DNA from: Methanomassiliicoccaceae archaeon
GTDB taxonomy: Archaea > Thermoplasmatota > Thermoplasmata > Methanomassiliicoccales > Methanomethylophilaceae
DNA length: 63,917 bases
Assembly (NCBI GenBank): GCA_031285205.1
Contig: JAITWO010000006.1
Coordinates: forward strand, 1-63,917
Direction: 5' to 3'
Part shown: positions 36,675-46,868 of the stretch, piece after piece
Position numbering within the stretch: the first letter of the stretch is position 1
Layout: each line of letters opens with the position of its first letter
Position numbers and translations under genes: made by a program
The notes under the pieces: generated by a model
The model's database searches: none
The model's input: the letters and a program-made list of their open reading frames with translations, nothing else
What the model was told of the DNA's origin: nothing

Positions 36675-37232
36675 ATGGCATTAGACAACGTGACGAAGGA
36701 CATCAGGGATTCCGCGAAGGCATCGGCCGCCTCGATAGGGGCGGAGAGGGATGCCGAGGTAGCCAGGATAATGGCGGAAGCGGATGCTGTGATATCCGAC
36801 ATGAAAGTGAAAGAGGACAAGAGGCTCAAAGAAGTAATTGAGCAGCTCGGCCGCCAGACGCTTTCCAGCGCAGAACTGGAAAGCAAGAAGATCGTCCTTT
36901 CCAAGAAGAAGGAGATGCTGGAAAAAGCGTTCGCAGAATCGCTCAGGTCATTGGAGTCCGCATCTGCGGCAACCAAGAAGAAGCAGTACAAACAGATGGT
37001 CGACGCCGCCATGAAGGTGATCGACGACCCGAAGGCGTACTGCTCCAAAGATGAGGGGATAACCGCGGCGGACATCGGCGTCTCGAAACTGGAGAAGGTC
37101 GCAGGCATCACCGGCGGTCTCATCCTTGAGAGCAAGGACGGGACGATACAGGTGGACATGCAGTATAAGACGATCTTGCAGACAGTCTGGGACAGCGAGC
37201 TGAAGGGCTTGTCCGATATCCTCTTCGGGTGA
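36675..37232 (+). CDS. ahaE: A-type ATP synthase subunit E
   Basis: 185 residues: an N-terminal coiled coil (to about 110) and a C-terminal globular domain (GITGGLILESKDGTIQVDM). Partner of H in the peripheral stalk. Overlaps subunit C by 4 bp. Confidence 0.92.
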   Translation: MALDNVTKDIRDSAKASAASIGAERDAEVARIMAEADAVISDMKVKEDKRLKEVIEQLGRQTLSSAELESKKIVLSKKKEMLEKAFAESLRSLESASAATKKKQYKQMVDAAMKVIDDPKAYCSKDEGITAADIGVSKLEKVAGITGGLILESKDGTIQVDMQYKTILQTVWDSELKGLSDILFG

Positions 37233-38293
37233 GGCACATGTTCGGGCGCAGCAAAAAGACGGGCAACTATGCATATACGGTAGCCAAGGTCAAAGCGAAG
37301 AAAGCTTCGCTCCTGGGCGACGACGCATATGCGAAGATGCTGATGATGAGCTTGCCGGAGATATCCCGTTTCATAGGGGAATCGGGATATCAGAAGGAGA
37401 TGGCGGAGCTTGCCGGGAGGACCGAGGGCATCGACCTCATAGAGCATGCTACGTACAGGAACATGGCAGAGGTCTTCAGCAGCATACTGCAGTCCACACA
37501 GGGCGAACTGCGTGACATGGTCTCCGCATATCTCACCAAATGGGATATATGGAACCTTAAGGTCATACTGCGCGGGAAGACCTACGGGGTGGACATCGAG
37601 AGCATGAAGGAAGACCTCGTTCCTGCGGGCAGGCTTGACGCATCGGCGTTGGACAAGCTACTCTCGCTGGAAAACGACAAAGAAATAATCGCGGAATTCG
37701 AAAGGATAAAGCATGTCGAGATCCCGCCGGAAGTGGTGAACGCATACAAAGCGGCCGGCCACCTGAGGAACATCGAGGATTATTTGGACAAGTTGTATTA
37801 CAAGAGGCTTCTTATCAGCATAGTCCCCTCTTCGAGACCGAAGCGCCTGTTCCAGGAATTCATCAGAAGGGAGATCGACACGATCAACCTTGAGACGATC
37901 CTGATTTTAAAGATGGAAGGGATCCGCGGTGAGGAAGTAATGGAATTCTTCATCGACGGAGGCAAGCAGATAGACAAAAAGCTGGCCACACAGCTTGCCA
38001 ACGCCGAGTCTATATCGGCGGCGGCGAATGATTTGGCGCAACTCGATTTCTACGAGGACATCAAAGAAGCGCTGGACGCGGAAACCAAATCGCTAAAGGA
38101 CCTCGTGGCCGGTATGAAGAAATATCATATAAGGCAGGCAAAGAAGTTCTCTCACCTGTACCCGTTATCGGTGATACCGATACTCGATTTCATGATACAC
38201 AAGAACATCGAAGTGGACAACATCAGGATAATAGCGAGAGGCATAGAGAGCGGAATTGACAGGGAAATGATCAAAGGGCTACTGGTGATCTGA
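37229..38293 (+). CDS. ahaC: A-type ATP synthase subunit C (d)
   Basis: 354 residues, all-helical, with NYAYTVAKVKAKKASLLG at the N-terminus and later helical repeats. Subunit C couples the central axle (D/F) to the K ring. The second ATG (37238) is an alternative start. Overlaps subunit F by one base (TGATG). Confidence 0.93.
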   Translation: MRHMFGRSKKTGNYAYTVAKVKAKKASLLGDDAYAKMLMMSLPEISRFIGESGYQKEMAELAGRTEGIDLIEHATYRNMAEVFSSILQSTQGELRDMVSAYLTKWDIWNLKVILRGKTYGVDIESMKEDLVPAGRLDASALDKLLSLENDKEIIAEFERIKHVEIPPEVVNAYKAAGHLRNIEDYLDKLYYKRLLISIVPSSRPKRLFQEFIRREIDTINLETILILKMEGIRGEEVMEFFIDGGKQIDKKLATQLANAESISAAANDLAQLDFYEDIKEALDAETKSLKDLVAGMKKYHIRQAKKFSHLYPLSVIPILDFMIHKNIEVDNIRIIARGIESGIDREMIKGLLVI

Positions 38294-38598
38294 TGGAGAT
38301 AGCAGTCATAGGAAGCGAAGAGTTCGTTCTCGGGTTCAGGCTGGCGGGGCTGAGGAAGGTCTTCGTCGCAACCCAGGAGAATTATGAGAAGAAGATGCTG
38401 GAAGCGATATCGGCGGAATCCGTCGGCATACTTGCGGTTGATTCGAAGGACCTCCAGCTGCTGTCGCCGCAACTGAGGACCAGGGTGCTGGACATGATCC
38501 AGCCTGTGGTCGTGCCGGTAGGCAAGGACGAGAGTGACCTGCGTGAGAGAGTGAAAAGAGCGATTGGCGTTGATTTATACAAAACAGAGGATGATTAA
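38293..38598 (+). CDS. ahaF: A-type ATP synthase subunit F
   Basis: 101 residues with the Rossmann-like start MEIAVIGSEEFVLGFRLAG and a C-terminal helix (ESDLRERVKRAIG). Part of the rotor axle with D. Directly abuts subunit A. Confidence 0.93.
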   Translation: MEIAVIGSEEFVLGFRLAGLRKVFVATQENYEKKMLEAISAESVGILAVDSKDLQLLSPQLRTRVLDMIQPVVVPVGKDESDLRERVKRAIGVDLYKTEDD

Positions 38599-40326
38599 AT
38601 GAGCAAAGAAGGCAAGATATACAGGGTCGCAGGACCCGTGGTGACGGCCGTCGGAATATCGCCGAAGATGTACGATGTGGTACAAGTAGGTAAAGAGAAG
38701 CTGATGGGCGAGGTCATCAAGATAGTGGGAGACCACACGATCATCCAGGTTTATGAGGACACGTCCGGCGTCAGACCGGGAGAGCCGGTCTCCAACACCG
38801 GCCGTCCCCTCGTTGCGGAACTGGGACCGGGGCTTTTATCGTCGGTCTACGACGGAATTCAGAGGCCGTTGCCGGTCCTGAAGGACAAGATGGGAGATTA
38901 CATCTTCCGTGGTGTTTCCGCACCTGGATTGGACAGAGAGAAGAAATGGGACTTCAACCCCGCAGTGAAGAAGGGCGATGAGGTCACCGAAGGACAAGTT
39001 ATAGGCACCGTCATGGAAGGGACGATGGAGCACCGCATACTCGTGCCGCCGAAGGTCAACGGCAAAGTGGACAAGATAAAGGCGGGAAGCTTCAATGTCG
39101 AGGAGACGGTGGCAGTGATAGGCGGAACGGACGTGTCGATGATGCAGAGATGGCCCGTCCGTGTGCCGAGGCCCGTGAAAGAGAAGTTCCAGCCGGACAT
39201 CCCGCTGGTGACAGGTCAGAGGGTCTTGGACACAATGTTCCCGCTCGCGAAAGGAGGCGCTGCAGCCATCCCCGGCGGATTCGGCACAGGGAAAACGGTC
39301 ACGCAGCAGCAGCTGGCGAAGTGGTCGGACGCCGAGATCGTCGTGTACATAGGATGCGGCGAGCGCGGCAACGAGATGACAGAGGTTCTGACAGAATTCC
39401 CGCACCTCGAGGACCCGAAGTCCGGTAACCCGCTGATGAACAGGACCGTTCTCATCGCCAACACCTCGAACATGCCGGTCGCTGCCCGTGAAGCATCCGT
39501 TTACACGGGAATGACGATCGCGGAGTATTACAGGGATATGGGATATAACGTCTCACTGATGGCCGATTCGACGTCCAGATGGGCGGAGGCGATGAGAGAG
39601 ATATCATCCAGGTTAGAAGAGATGCCGGGCGAGGAAGGATACCCCGCATACCTTGCCGGAAGACTGTCGGAGTTCTACGAGCGTGCATGCAGATGCAAGA
39701 CTCTTGCCGACTCGGAAGGTTCCATCTCGGTTATCGGTGCCGTAAGCCCTCCCGGAGGAGACCTTTCGGAACCGGTCACGCAGAACACACTGCGCATCGT
39801 GCGTGTATTCTGGGCATTAGACACAAAATTAAGAGAGAGGAGGCACTTCCCCGCCATCCACTGGCTGACATCATATTCATTATATGACAAGCAGCTGAGA
39901 GGTTGGTACTCGGCCAATGTTGCGGAGGACTTCCCCGCGATGAGGGAATGGGCCATGCTGATACTGCAGAAGGAATCAGAGTTGCAGGAGATCGTGCAGC
40001 TAGTCGGTTCCGATGCGCTGCCGGACGAGCAGAAGATAACGCTGGAAGTGGCAAAGATGATCCGTGAGATCTTCCTGCAACAGAACGCGTATGATAAAGT
40101 TGATACATACTCGCCGATGCAGAGACAGTACACGCTGATGAAGCTCATAAAGAAGTATGCCGACCTGGCAGACAAGGCACTCACGGCAGGAGCGCTTGTG
40201 GCCAAGATATTCGAGGTGCCGTCCAAACAGAGGCTGGCGATCGCGAAGTACAAGCAGAACATCGACGATGAGTACAAAGCGGTGGACAAGGACCTTGAGA
40301 GCGACTTCGCAAAGCTGGGGGTGTAA
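38599..40326 (+). CDS. ahaA: A-type ATP synthase catalytic subunit A
   Basis: 575 residues. The P-loop is [18 protein letters not shown] and [16 protein letters not shown] are catalytic-site regions, and [10 protein letters not shown] is conserved. The non-homologous region typical of A-type subunits is present between residues about 110 and 200. No intein interrupts it, although this subunit is a frequent intein host in archaea. It is the ATP-synthesising subunit of the A3B3 head. Confidence 0.97.
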   Translation: MSKEGKIYRVAGPVVTAVGISPKMYDVVQVGKEKLMGEVIKIVGDHTIIQVYEDTSGVRPGEPVSNTGRPLVAELGPGLLSSVYDGIQRPLPVLKDKMGDYIFRGVSAPGLDREKKWDFNPAVKKGDEVTEGQVIGTVMEGTMEHRILVPPKVNGKVDKIKAGSFNVEETVAVIGGTDVSMMQRWPVRVPRPVKEKFQPDIPLVTGQRVLDTMFPLAKGGAAAIPGGFGTGKTVTQQQLAKWSDAEIVVYIGCGERGNEMTEVLTEFPHLEDPKSGNPLMNRTVLIANTSNMPVAAREASVYTGMTIAEYYRDMGYNVSLMADSTSRWAEAMREISSRLEEMPGEEGYPAYLAGRLSEFYERACRCKTLADSEGSISVIGAVSPPGGDLSEPVTQNTLRIVRVFWALDTKLRERRHFPAIHWLTSYSLYDKQLRGWYSANVAEDFPAMREWAMLILQKESELQEIVQLVGSDALPDEQKITLEVAKMIREIFLQQNAYDKVDTYSPMQRQYTLMKLIKKYADLADKALTAGALVAKIFEVPSKQRLAIAKYKQNIDDEYKAVDKDLESDFAKLGV

Positions 40327-40329
40327 ACA

Positions 40330-41700
40330 ATGAGCAACGTATCCAAAGAGTACAAGACGATATCCGAGATCGCTGGTCCGCTGGTATTTGTGAAGAAGAC
40401 CGAACCGATATCGTACCAGGAGCTGGTGTCCGTCAAGTTATCCGACGGTTCGACGAAGAGAGGCCAGGTCCTTGATTCATCGGATGACATGGTGGTCGTT
40501 CAGATATTTGAGGGAACGGCAGGAATAGACAGGAACGCAACAGTTCGGTTCCTGGGAGAGACAATGAAGATGCCCGTGTCGAAGGACATGTTGGGACGCG
40601 TTCTTTCAGGAAGCGGCGAGCCTCTCGACGGAGGTCCTGCGATAACACCGGAGAAGAAACTGGACATCGTCGGCGCAGCCATAAACCCGTGGGCAAGGGA
40701 CAGTCCGGCCGACTTCATCCAGACCGGGATATCGACCATCGACGGGATGAACACCCTGGTCAGAGGCCAGAAGCTTCCGATATTCTCAGGATCCGGATTA
40801 CCGCACAACGACCTTGCGATGCAGATCGCGAGGCAGGCCAAGGTACGCGGCGCGGATGAGGACTTCGCGGTGGTGTTCGTGGCAATGGGAATAACCAACG
40901 AAGAGAAACAAACGTTCATGAAGGAGTTCGAAAGGACAGGCGCACTGAAGAACGCCGTCGTTTTCCTGAACCTTGCCGACGACCCGGCCATCGAGCGTAT
41001 CGTCACACCTCGTCTGGGATTAACGACGGCGGAGTACATGGCGTTCGAACTGGACATGCAGGTCCTGGTCATTCTCACAGACCTGACCAACTACTGCGAA
41101 GCGCTCAGACAGATCGGAGCGGCAAGGGAAGAGGTCCCCGGAAGAAGGGGATACCCCGGGTACATGTACACGGACCTTGCGCAGCTGTACGAGAGAGCGG
41201 GAAGGATAAAGGGGAAGAAAGGAAGCATCACTCAGATCCCCATCCTTTCGATGCCCGGTGATGACATCACACACCCGATCCCTGACCTTTCCGGATACAT
41301 CACAGAAGGACAGATCGTGATGTCACGAGAACTTCACAGGGCCGGGATATACCCGCCGGTGAACGTCTCATCGTCATTGAGCAGACTTATGAGCGCAGGT
41401 GTCAAAAGAACAAGAGCGGACCACCAGAACGTGTCAGACCAGCTGTATGCGGCGTACGCGGAAGGAAAGGACCTCCGCGGACTTGTGGCCATCGTCGGTA
41501 AGGAGTCGCTGTCGGAAAAGGACAGAAGGCTCCTTGATTTCGCGGACCTCTTCGAGGACCGCGTTGTCCGCCAGGGGCACGAGGAGGACCGTTCGATAGA
41601 GGACACCCTTGCGATAGCGTGGGACATCCTCCGCTCACTGTCCAAGGACCAGCTGAACAGGATCAAACAGGAGTTCCAGGAGAAGTACCTGAAGAGCTGA
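40330..41700 (+). CDS. ahaB: A-type ATP synthase regulatory subunit B
   Basis: 456 residues, similar to subunit A but without a canonical P-loop ([20 protein letters not shown] in that position). [21 protein letters not shown] is a family signature. Alternates with A in the head and binds nucleotide non-catalytically. Confidence 0.97.
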   Translation: MSNVSKEYKTISEIAGPLVFVKKTEPISYQELVSVKLSDGSTKRGQVLDSSDDMVVVQIFEGTAGIDRNATVRFLGETMKMPVSKDMLGRVLSGSGEPLDGGPAITPEKKLDIVGAAINPWARDSPADFIQTGISTIDGMNTLVRGQKLPIFSGSGLPHNDLAMQIARQAKVRGADEDFAVVFVAMGITNEEKQTFMKEFERTGALKNAVVFLNLADDPAIERIVTPRLGLTTAEYMAFELDMQVLVILTDLTNYCEALRQIGAAREEVPGRRGYPGYMYTDLAQLYERAGRIKGKKGSITQIPILSMPGDDITHPIPDLSGYITEGQIVMSRELHRAGIYPPVNVSSSLSRLMSAGVKRTRADHQNVSDQLYAAYAEGKDLRGLVAIVGKESLSEKDRRLLDFADLFEDRVVRQGHEEDRSIEDTLAIAWDILRSLSKDQLNRIKQEFQEKYLKS

Positions 41701-41704
41701 TCTC

Positions 41705-42340
41705 ATGCCTACGAAAGAGATAACACCGACAAGGTCCGCTTTGCTGGAGGTGAAGAAGAAGATCAAGTTATCCAAGAGCGGATACAAGATCATGAAGATG
41801 AAGAGGGACGGTCTCATCATCGAATTCTTCGAAGTGCTCGAAAAGGCAAAGAAAATGAGAGGTTCAGTTCTTTCGGACTATGACACAGCGATGCAGAAGA
41901 TCGCCGTGGCAAGGGCGGTGGAAGGAGCCATTGCGGTAAAAAGCGCCGCATACGCTCTCAAGGCAGGCCCTCAGGTGAAGCTCGGAAGCAAGAGCATCAT
42001 GGGGATGATGGTACCCAAAGTGGAGTGCGAGATAATCCACACACCGATGACCCAGAGGGGTTACGGTGTAATCTCCACGTCCGCTTACATCGAAGAGGCG
42101 GCACAGTCCTTCGAGAAATTACTGGACACGCTGGTGCGCGCCGCTGAAGTGGAAATAACAATGAAGAAGCTTCTGGACGAGATCGAGAAGACCAAGAGGC
42201 GTGTGAACGCGCTTGAGTTCAAGGTCATTCCCGAGTTGGAGGAAGCTGAGGCGTTCGTTGAGTTCAGGCTTCAGGAGATGGAAAGGGAGAATACCATTCG
42301 CCTCAAGCACCTGAAGAAGAAGGGCGAGGCCGCGGAGTGA
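41705..42340 (+). CDS. ahaD: A-type ATP synthase subunit D
   Basis: 211 residues: two long helices (about 5-75 and 125-205) that form the central coiled-coil axle. TPTRSALLEVKKKIKLSKSGYKIMK is the N-terminal signature region. Its TGA overlaps the ATG of the small membrane protein that follows (TGATG). Confidence 0.95.
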   Translation: MPTKEITPTRSALLEVKKKIKLSKSGYKIMKMKRDGLIIEFFEVLEKAKKMRGSVLSDYDTAMQKIAVARAVEGAIAVKSAAYALKAGPQVKLGSKSIMGMMVPKVECEIIHTPMTQRGYGVISTSAYIEEAAQSFEKLLDTLVRAAEVEITMKKLLDEIEKTKRRVNALEFKVIPELEEAEAFVEFRLQEMERENTIRLKHLKKKGEAAE

Positions 42341-42486
42341 TGTCGCTCGAGGACCGCTATCTGGATATAAAGAACGACCCGAAGAAAAGGGCGAAGGCAT
42401 TCAAGATCATCTGGATAGTCGGTTATGCGATGCTGATGCTCGGCTCGTTCGTCACCGTCTACTTCCTCTGGCTGAGCCTGAACTAA
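42340..42486 (+). CDS. 48-residue membrane protein at the end of the ATP synthase operon
   Basis: Starts MSLEDRYLDIKNDPKKRAKA, then one membrane helix (FKIIWIVGYAMLMLGSFVTV) and ends YFLWLSLN. Translationally coupled to ahaD. In Methanosarcina the operon ends with a small gene called ahaG of uncertain role in the same place; this may be its equivalent, but I cannot show homology. Could be an assembly or accessory factor of the enzyme. Confidence 0.72.
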   Translation: MSLEDRYLDIKNDPKKRAKAFKIIWIVGYAMLMLGSFVTVYFLWLSLN

Positions 42487-42529
42487 ACACCTTATCATCC
42501 AATTTTTGACATATCAGGATACATCCGCG

Positions 42530-43942
42530 TCAGAAGCCCTTCATTATCGTGTTGCCCGTCCCGAGGTGCACGATCGGCATTATCCCCGGCTTCGGATTGA
42601 AATTATGCATCCTCTGGAAATCCGTCTGGTCCTGCCATGTTGAAGCGGCAATGAGCCGGACGCCGCAGTGCTCGATGGTGTTGGCGCCGTGCACATGCCC
42701 GGTGACGAATATGTCCGGTTTTTTCTCGATGACAAGGTAATCCTTCTTCTCCGGCGCCAATGCAGTTTTCATGCCGTACATAGGGGCGAGATGTCTGCGC
42801 TCGAGCATCTCCTTCATTATGGCCACGGGGTCATCGTACGTAAGCCTCTGAACGCTTGCCACCCAGTCATCGATGCTCCGTCCGTGGTATGCAAGCACAG
42901 ACCTCCCCTCAATGCTCAGGCACACCGGGTTGGCGGTAAGCATGACGTTGGAATCAAACTTCTTTGCAAAGACGGATGACAGTGCAGGCTGCGGCTCCGC
43001 CGGCCGTACCGCATCGTGGTTACCGGGCTGCAGAACTATCTTTATATGATCCGGGATGTCCTTCAGACGTTCAGCAAGCCGGTAGTACTGCATGTATATG
43101 TCATCTACCGAAAGCTCCTCCTGCTGGCCCGGGAATATGCCGATGCCGTCGACCACATCCCCCGGTAAGATGATATAATCCAGGTCCATTTTTTTGGCGT
43201 TCTCCCGCAGCCACTTCGTCATGGCGTCCCACCTGCTATCCAGGAACGTATGGCTTCCTACATGTATATCGGAAAGGAACGCGACGGATGCCACCGAATC
43301 CGACGGCACCCAGGGCTCGTGAGAGACACCGGGCCTGACGATCTCCTGTGCCACAAGCATCTTACCGTCTCTGGTGGGGCTTCCCACGACACCTATGACC
43401 TCATCATTGACTATTATATCGCTTATGTTCGAATCCTTCAGCACAAGCACCTTACAGGAGCCGCTCTCGTCCTCCAGCGTCAGCGTCCTGTGCCCGTTCT
43501 TTGTCACGGAGGATTCAGAGACCATCCCGATCACCTGCACCTCACGGCTGACCGACGTGGCCTTCTCTATCGGCAGAGAAGAGCCCAAGCGTCTCTTCAG
43601 CATGTCGCGTATCATGTTGTACCTGCTCATGAAATATCTTGTGAAATCCTCCACCTTCCCTTCGCAGGTAGATTCGCCGGTTATGTCCGTTCCGGGAACG
43701 ACGGAGATGTCATGCTGCCTCTTGTTCTTCGGCGCGACCGGTTTCGACTCACTCTTGGAAAGCCCGCCGGAGATGAAAGTGAGCACATCCTCCTTCCCGA
43801 CGAACATGGTGCTTTTGGAAATGTACGATAAGATGTTGTTCACGAACATCATCGGTTCCGGGTTGGAAAGAATGATCTGCAAGGCATCGGGGGAGAGGAA
43901 CACGTTCCTCTGGGCGGCTGTGTTTAACACCTCGGATCTCAT
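42530..43942 (-). CDS. polB: DNA polymerase D small subunit (DP1), exonuclease
   Basis: 470 residues from the ATG at 43942 (MRSEVLNTAAQRNVF); a 14-residue upstream extension from 43984 is also open. An OB-fold region (about 130-230) precedes the calcineurin-like phosphoesterase domain: SDIHVGSHTFLDSRW, LPGDVVDGIG, PGNHDAVR, VTGHVHGANT. This is the proofreading 3'-5' exonuclease subunit of the euryarchaeal replicative polymerase PolD. The large subunit is outside the window. Confidence 0.94.
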   Translation of the reverse strand: MRSEVLNTAAQRNVFLSPDALQIILSNPEPMMFVNNILSYISKSTMFVGKEDVLTFISGGLSKSESKPVAPKNKRQHDISVVPGTDITGESTCEGKVEDFTRYFMSRYNMIRDMLKRRLGSSLPIEKATSVSREVQVIGMVSESSVTKNGHRTLTLEDESGSCKVLVLKDSNISDIIVNDEVIGVVGSPTRDGKMLVAQEIVRPGVSHEPWVPSDSVASVAFLSDIHVGSHTFLDSRWDAMTKWLRENAKKMDLDYIILPGDVVDGIGIFPGQQEELSVDDIYMQYYRLAERLKDIPDHIKIVLQPGNHDAVRPAEPQPALSSVFAKKFDSNVMLTANPVCLSIEGRSVLAYHGRSIDDWVASVQRLTYDDPVAIMKEMLERRHLAPMYGMKTALAPEKKDYLVIEKKPDIFVTGHVHGANTIEHCGVRLIAASTWQDQTDFQRMHNFNPKPGIMPIVHLGTGNTIMKGF

Positions 43943-43995
43943 TGTGTCAAAGAACAGATGATTTGTTATATACTTTTTGAGCATCCAGTATAACG

Positions 43996-44385
43996 ATGCA
44001 AACGATCAGCGTATCCTGTCAGGTATTTCCGAGCGAGGACCCGGAGAAAGTGAAGCTGGCGCTGCTGAACATATTTCCGGGCGCAGCCCTGGAGGCCGAC
44101 GAGAGAACGATCGCCGCAAAGCCGGCAGACATGGCACACTTCGGCGAACAGATCAGAAGGCAGAGGATACTGGACACCGCACGCTCCGTTATGATGAAGG
44201 GGAGGAGAGGGGAGCGCTCGGTATTCCATCTGAACAAGCAGGCAGCGTATGCGGGCAAGATATCGTTCGTTGAAGAGAAGACGATATTGGGCACCATCAA
44301 AGTGGCAATCGAAGCGGAAGACATAACCGCATTCATTGAAATGTTTGCGCCGCAGACGGTCGATGGCGAGGAGGTAAGGACATGA
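43996..44385 (+). CDS. Exosome-associated RNA-binding protein (COG1325/DUF54-like)
   Basis: 129 residues: VSCQVFPSEDPEKVKLALLN at the start and GKISFVEEKTILGTIKVAIE later match the archaeal DUF54 family, often listed as a predicted exosome subunit. Likely RNA-binding. Overlaps the next gene by 4 bp. Divergent from polB with a short gap. Confidence 0.82.
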   Translation: MQTISVSCQVFPSEDPEKVKLALLNIFPGAALEADERTIAAKPADMAHFGEQIRRQRILDTARSVMMKGRRGERSVFHLNKQAAYAGKISFVEEKTILGTIKVAIEAEDITAFIEMFAPQTVDGEEVRT

Positions 44386-45143
44386 TAGGGGTATCATCAA
44401 CGATGTTCTCCACGGGAAGCATAGAGGACGTTCTGGTAAAGATATCAAAAGAATTCGGCCATTGGGAGATATTGTCGGAAGGGGAGCATTATCTGCCGCT
44501 GGTGATGAAAAGGCTCAGGACGGTCGCCCCGTCATATGATGTGAAATTTTCCATACACGCACCGATATCGGACGTGAACCTGGCGGCGCTGAGCGAAAGG
44601 ATGAGGGAAGCGGCAACGATGGAGATCATCGCAACGATGGAACACGCGATAGAGCTGAACGCATCTACCGTAACATTCCATCCCGGGATGTTCTCGTTCG
44701 TTGTTCCGGGTCAGGAACAGAGGTCGCTGGAGAAGGCGAAACGGTCGATAAGGACGATAGACAGGCTGATGAGGGAGTTCAAGATAACCGCATGCGTGGA
44801 AAATATGCCGTCATTCAAATTCTTCATAGGAAGGACGGCAAAGGAGATGCTCGAACTCGTGGACGGAACGGACATGAGGATATGTTTTGACATAGGGCAC
44901 GCGAACACCATGGACCAGATAGACGAGATGACAGATCTTCTGGGCGACAGGATAAAGAATGTTCACATACACGACAACAAGGGCGACAACGACGATCACA
45001 TGACCATCGGTGACGGCAACATAGATTTCACGAAGGCGCTGAAAAAACTGTCGAAGTACAAAGGGAAGTACATAATCGAGGCAAGGTCGTTGGAGTCGGC
45101 GGTCGTCTCCAGGGACATCCTCAGTGGTATGCTTTCCCCGTGA
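44382..45143 (+). CDS. TIM-barrel sugar isomerase / AP endonuclease 2-like protein
   Basis: 253 residues. Metal-ligand strands: FSIHAPISDVNL, TFHPGMFSF, CVENMPS, ICFDIGHAN, HIHDNKGDNDDHMTIGDG and IIEAR, the pattern of the xylose isomerase-like superfamily. Members are endonuclease IV-like nucleases or sugar isomerases. The HxHDN...H...GxG set fits either; the length favours an isomerase-type fold. Confidence 0.85.
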   Translation: MIGVSSTMFSTGSIEDVLVKISKEFGHWEILSEGEHYLPLVMKRLRTVAPSYDVKFSIHAPISDVNLAALSERMREAATMEIIATMEHAIELNASTVTFHPGMFSFVVPGQEQRSLEKAKRSIRTIDRLMREFKITACVENMPSFKFFIGRTAKEMLELVDGTDMRICFDIGHANTMDQIDEMTDLLGDRIKNVHIHDNKGDNDDHMTIGDGNIDFTKALKKLSKYKGKYIIEARSLESAVVSRDILSGMLSP

Positions 45144-45145
45144 TA

Positions 45146-45793
45146 TCATCTCTTGCGCCGATCCGCGTCTGAGTGTCCGTCCGCATCAAGTATTGACATT
45201 ATGCCCGCGATGCGCTCGGCCTCTATCACAGCGAGCATGCGCTCCGATGTTCTTGCTAGCAGCTTTATCCTGTTGGCCATGTACTTCTCCCTCAGGCGGG
45301 TGAGCTCACGGAATCCCTTTGAGCTGTTCACGAATATGTCCCATGAAATAACGAAGGCCTCCGGCGACGACATGTCAAAGCTCTTCTTGAGTGCCTTCCT
45401 GGCGATCCTTCCCTCTTTCAGAAGCTCGAACGTTGTGATAAGATCGCAGTAGACCGCGGAGAACGATTCCTCGTCCATATCAAGCGGCAGAACGGGCACG
45501 GAGATGTTGTTGCATTCATCGATCAGTGCGGAGAATGCCGGCGCCGGTACGTCCGTGGTGCCGAAACTGCCCAGATGGTGCAGGTAGACGATATCTATGT
45601 CCTCTATCTCCTGATCGTCCTTCAGTTCGTCCCTGAGGCCGACGGCAATGATGTCCTCCTTACCTAGCGATACCGCGAACGCGTCGTATTTCTCAGAAAC
45701 AGCCTCCTTCACTCTGTCGTACTCTGATACAAGCCCTTTGACAACAGGGAGGATGTCGACGGTGCACCCGTTGATGTCAACGCTGATCATCAT
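45146..45793 (-). CDS. TraB-like domain protein, divergent
   Basis: 215 residues from the ATG at 45793 (a longer form begins at 45814). DRVKEAVSEKYDAFAVSLGKED at the N-terminus and LREKYMANRIKLLARTSERM followed by LAVIEAERIAGI resemble the start and end of TraB/PrgY-type domains, but the conserved glycines and histidine are missing. Overlaps the regulator upstream by 17 bp. Function unknown. Confidence 0.6.
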   Translation of the reverse strand: MMISVDINGCTVDILPVVKGLVSEYDRVKEAVSEKYDAFAVSLGKEDIIAVGLRDELKDDQEIEDIDIVYLHHLGSFGTTDVPAPAFSALIDECNNISVPVLPLDMDEESFSAVYCDLITTFELLKEGRIARKALKKSFDMSSPEAFVISWDIFVNSSKGFRELTRLREKYMANRIKLLARTSERMLAVIEAERIAGIMSILDADGHSDADRRKR

Positions 45794-46733
45794 GCCCGCT
45801 CCGCTCAAGCACAAGGTCCTTCAGTTCCGTCTGGTCGCCCATCTTCTTGATCTCGTCCTTCGTCACGATCGCGGTTGACTGGATATTGTCGAGGGGACCT
45901 TTGCGTTCAACGATTATCACCGAGTGCTGACCGGATATCTTCGATATGTCGGAGACGATGGACGCTTTGTGGATCAGACGTTCGTCATCATTCCCCAGTC
46001 CCGTAAGTATGACCATTTTCTCGCTTCTTGTCAAAGCCTCGAACGGGCTGCGGACCGTCGGTGTTATGGAACAGCCGAGGTCCAGCAGGAGATTGAATAT
46101 CTGAACATCGGTCCTCTTTGCCCCCGAGACCTCATATTCCTTGCTCTTGTCCTCGCTCTTGTAGCTGAACGGGTTCATCGCTTCGATTATGGGGACGTTA
46201 AGGAATTCCTCCAGCCGTATGGCGGCATCTATCATCGCGCTCATCCCGGTCTCGTACATCTGTATCGTCCTTCTGGATACGCCCGCCGTTTCGGCCAACG
46301 TTCCAAGGCTTATCCCCCTCTTCTCCCTGAGGTGTCTCAGAAGGTCCTTGTCGAGTTTCACGTAAAGGCCCCCGGGCGCCGCGAATATGAACGGAGGGAT
46401 CTCCTCCAGGAGATGGTCTGCCAGCGTCTCATTGGAGATGATGGATATGTTGAACCTCGAGTATACGATCCCGGGCTCAAGCGTCCCGGAACTTGAGCGC
46501 TCGCCGATCAGTATCGGGCTTGCGCCGAGCGCCTCCGCGAGTATCTTCATCTCGTCGGCGTTGTCCCGCGAGAACGCATCAACGTTGCTAAGCACCTTTA
46601 TGATGAGCAACGATTCTTTTTTTCTGCCGACGATATCAAAACAGACACTTCTCATGTTCAGCGGAGAGGATACGCTGTAGCCGGCCCTGGCAAGGATGGT
46701 GCGTGTCGTGTTGATGAGTTCCTCTCTTCCCAT
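45777..46733 (-). CDS. HTH transcriptional regulator (COG1395 family)
   Basis: 318 residues. An N-terminal nuclease-fold-like domain (CFDIVGRKKESLLIIKVLSN, about 30-110), then an XRE-type helix-turn-helix (LREKRGISLGTLAETAGVSRRT, about 140-175) and a C-terminal domain. This architecture is the archaeal putative HTH-type regulator family. A dyad lies upstream (46815-46831). Confidence 0.88.
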   Translation of the reverse strand: MGREELINTTRTILARAGYSVSSPLNMRSVCFDIVGRKKESLLIIKVLSNVDAFSRDNADEMKILAEALGASPILIGERSSSGTLEPGIVYSRFNISIISNETLADHLLEEIPPFIFAAPGGLYVKLDKDLLRHLREKRGISLGTLAETAGVSRRTIQMYETGMSAMIDAAIRLEEFLNVPIIEAMNPFSYKSEDKSKEYEVSGAKRTDVQIFNLLLDLGCSITPTVRSPFEALTRSEKMVILTGLGNDDERLIHKASIVSDISKISGQHSVIIVERKGPLDNIQSTAIVTKDEIKKMGDQTELKDLVLERSGHDDQR

Positions 46734-46814
46734 AGTATCTAAAGTGTTCGTCCTTCTATTTATATTTTGAACGGCGGATGACAGAAAGATCCATTATCGG
46801 TGAGGGAAACGAGT

Positions 46815-46831
46815 CGCTGAGGCAGCGACGG
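46815..46831. promoter_or_regulatory. Perfect hairpin GTCGCT-GAGGC-AGCGAC between CDC48 and the HTH regulator
   Basis: A six-base-pair perfect stem with a five-base loop, separate from the CDC48 terminator 17 bp further right. It may be a second terminator stem or an operator upstream of the regulator gene at 46733. Confidence 0.35.
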
Positions 46832-46846
46832 AAGGGTGAAAAAAGG

Positions 46847-46868
46847 ACATGGGGCAAACGCCCCGTGT
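46847..46868 (-). terminator. Terminator hairpin after CDC48
   Basis: ACATGGGGC (46847-46855) pairs with GCCCCGTGT (46860-46868) over AAAC. On the minus strand the stem is followed within a few bases by TTTTTTC. It begins directly after the CDC48 stop codon. Confidence 0.65.

Noticed and set aside
38599-40326. Intein in the ATP synthase A subunit
   Set aside because: The P-loop region is continuous and the length is normal; no splice blocks are present.
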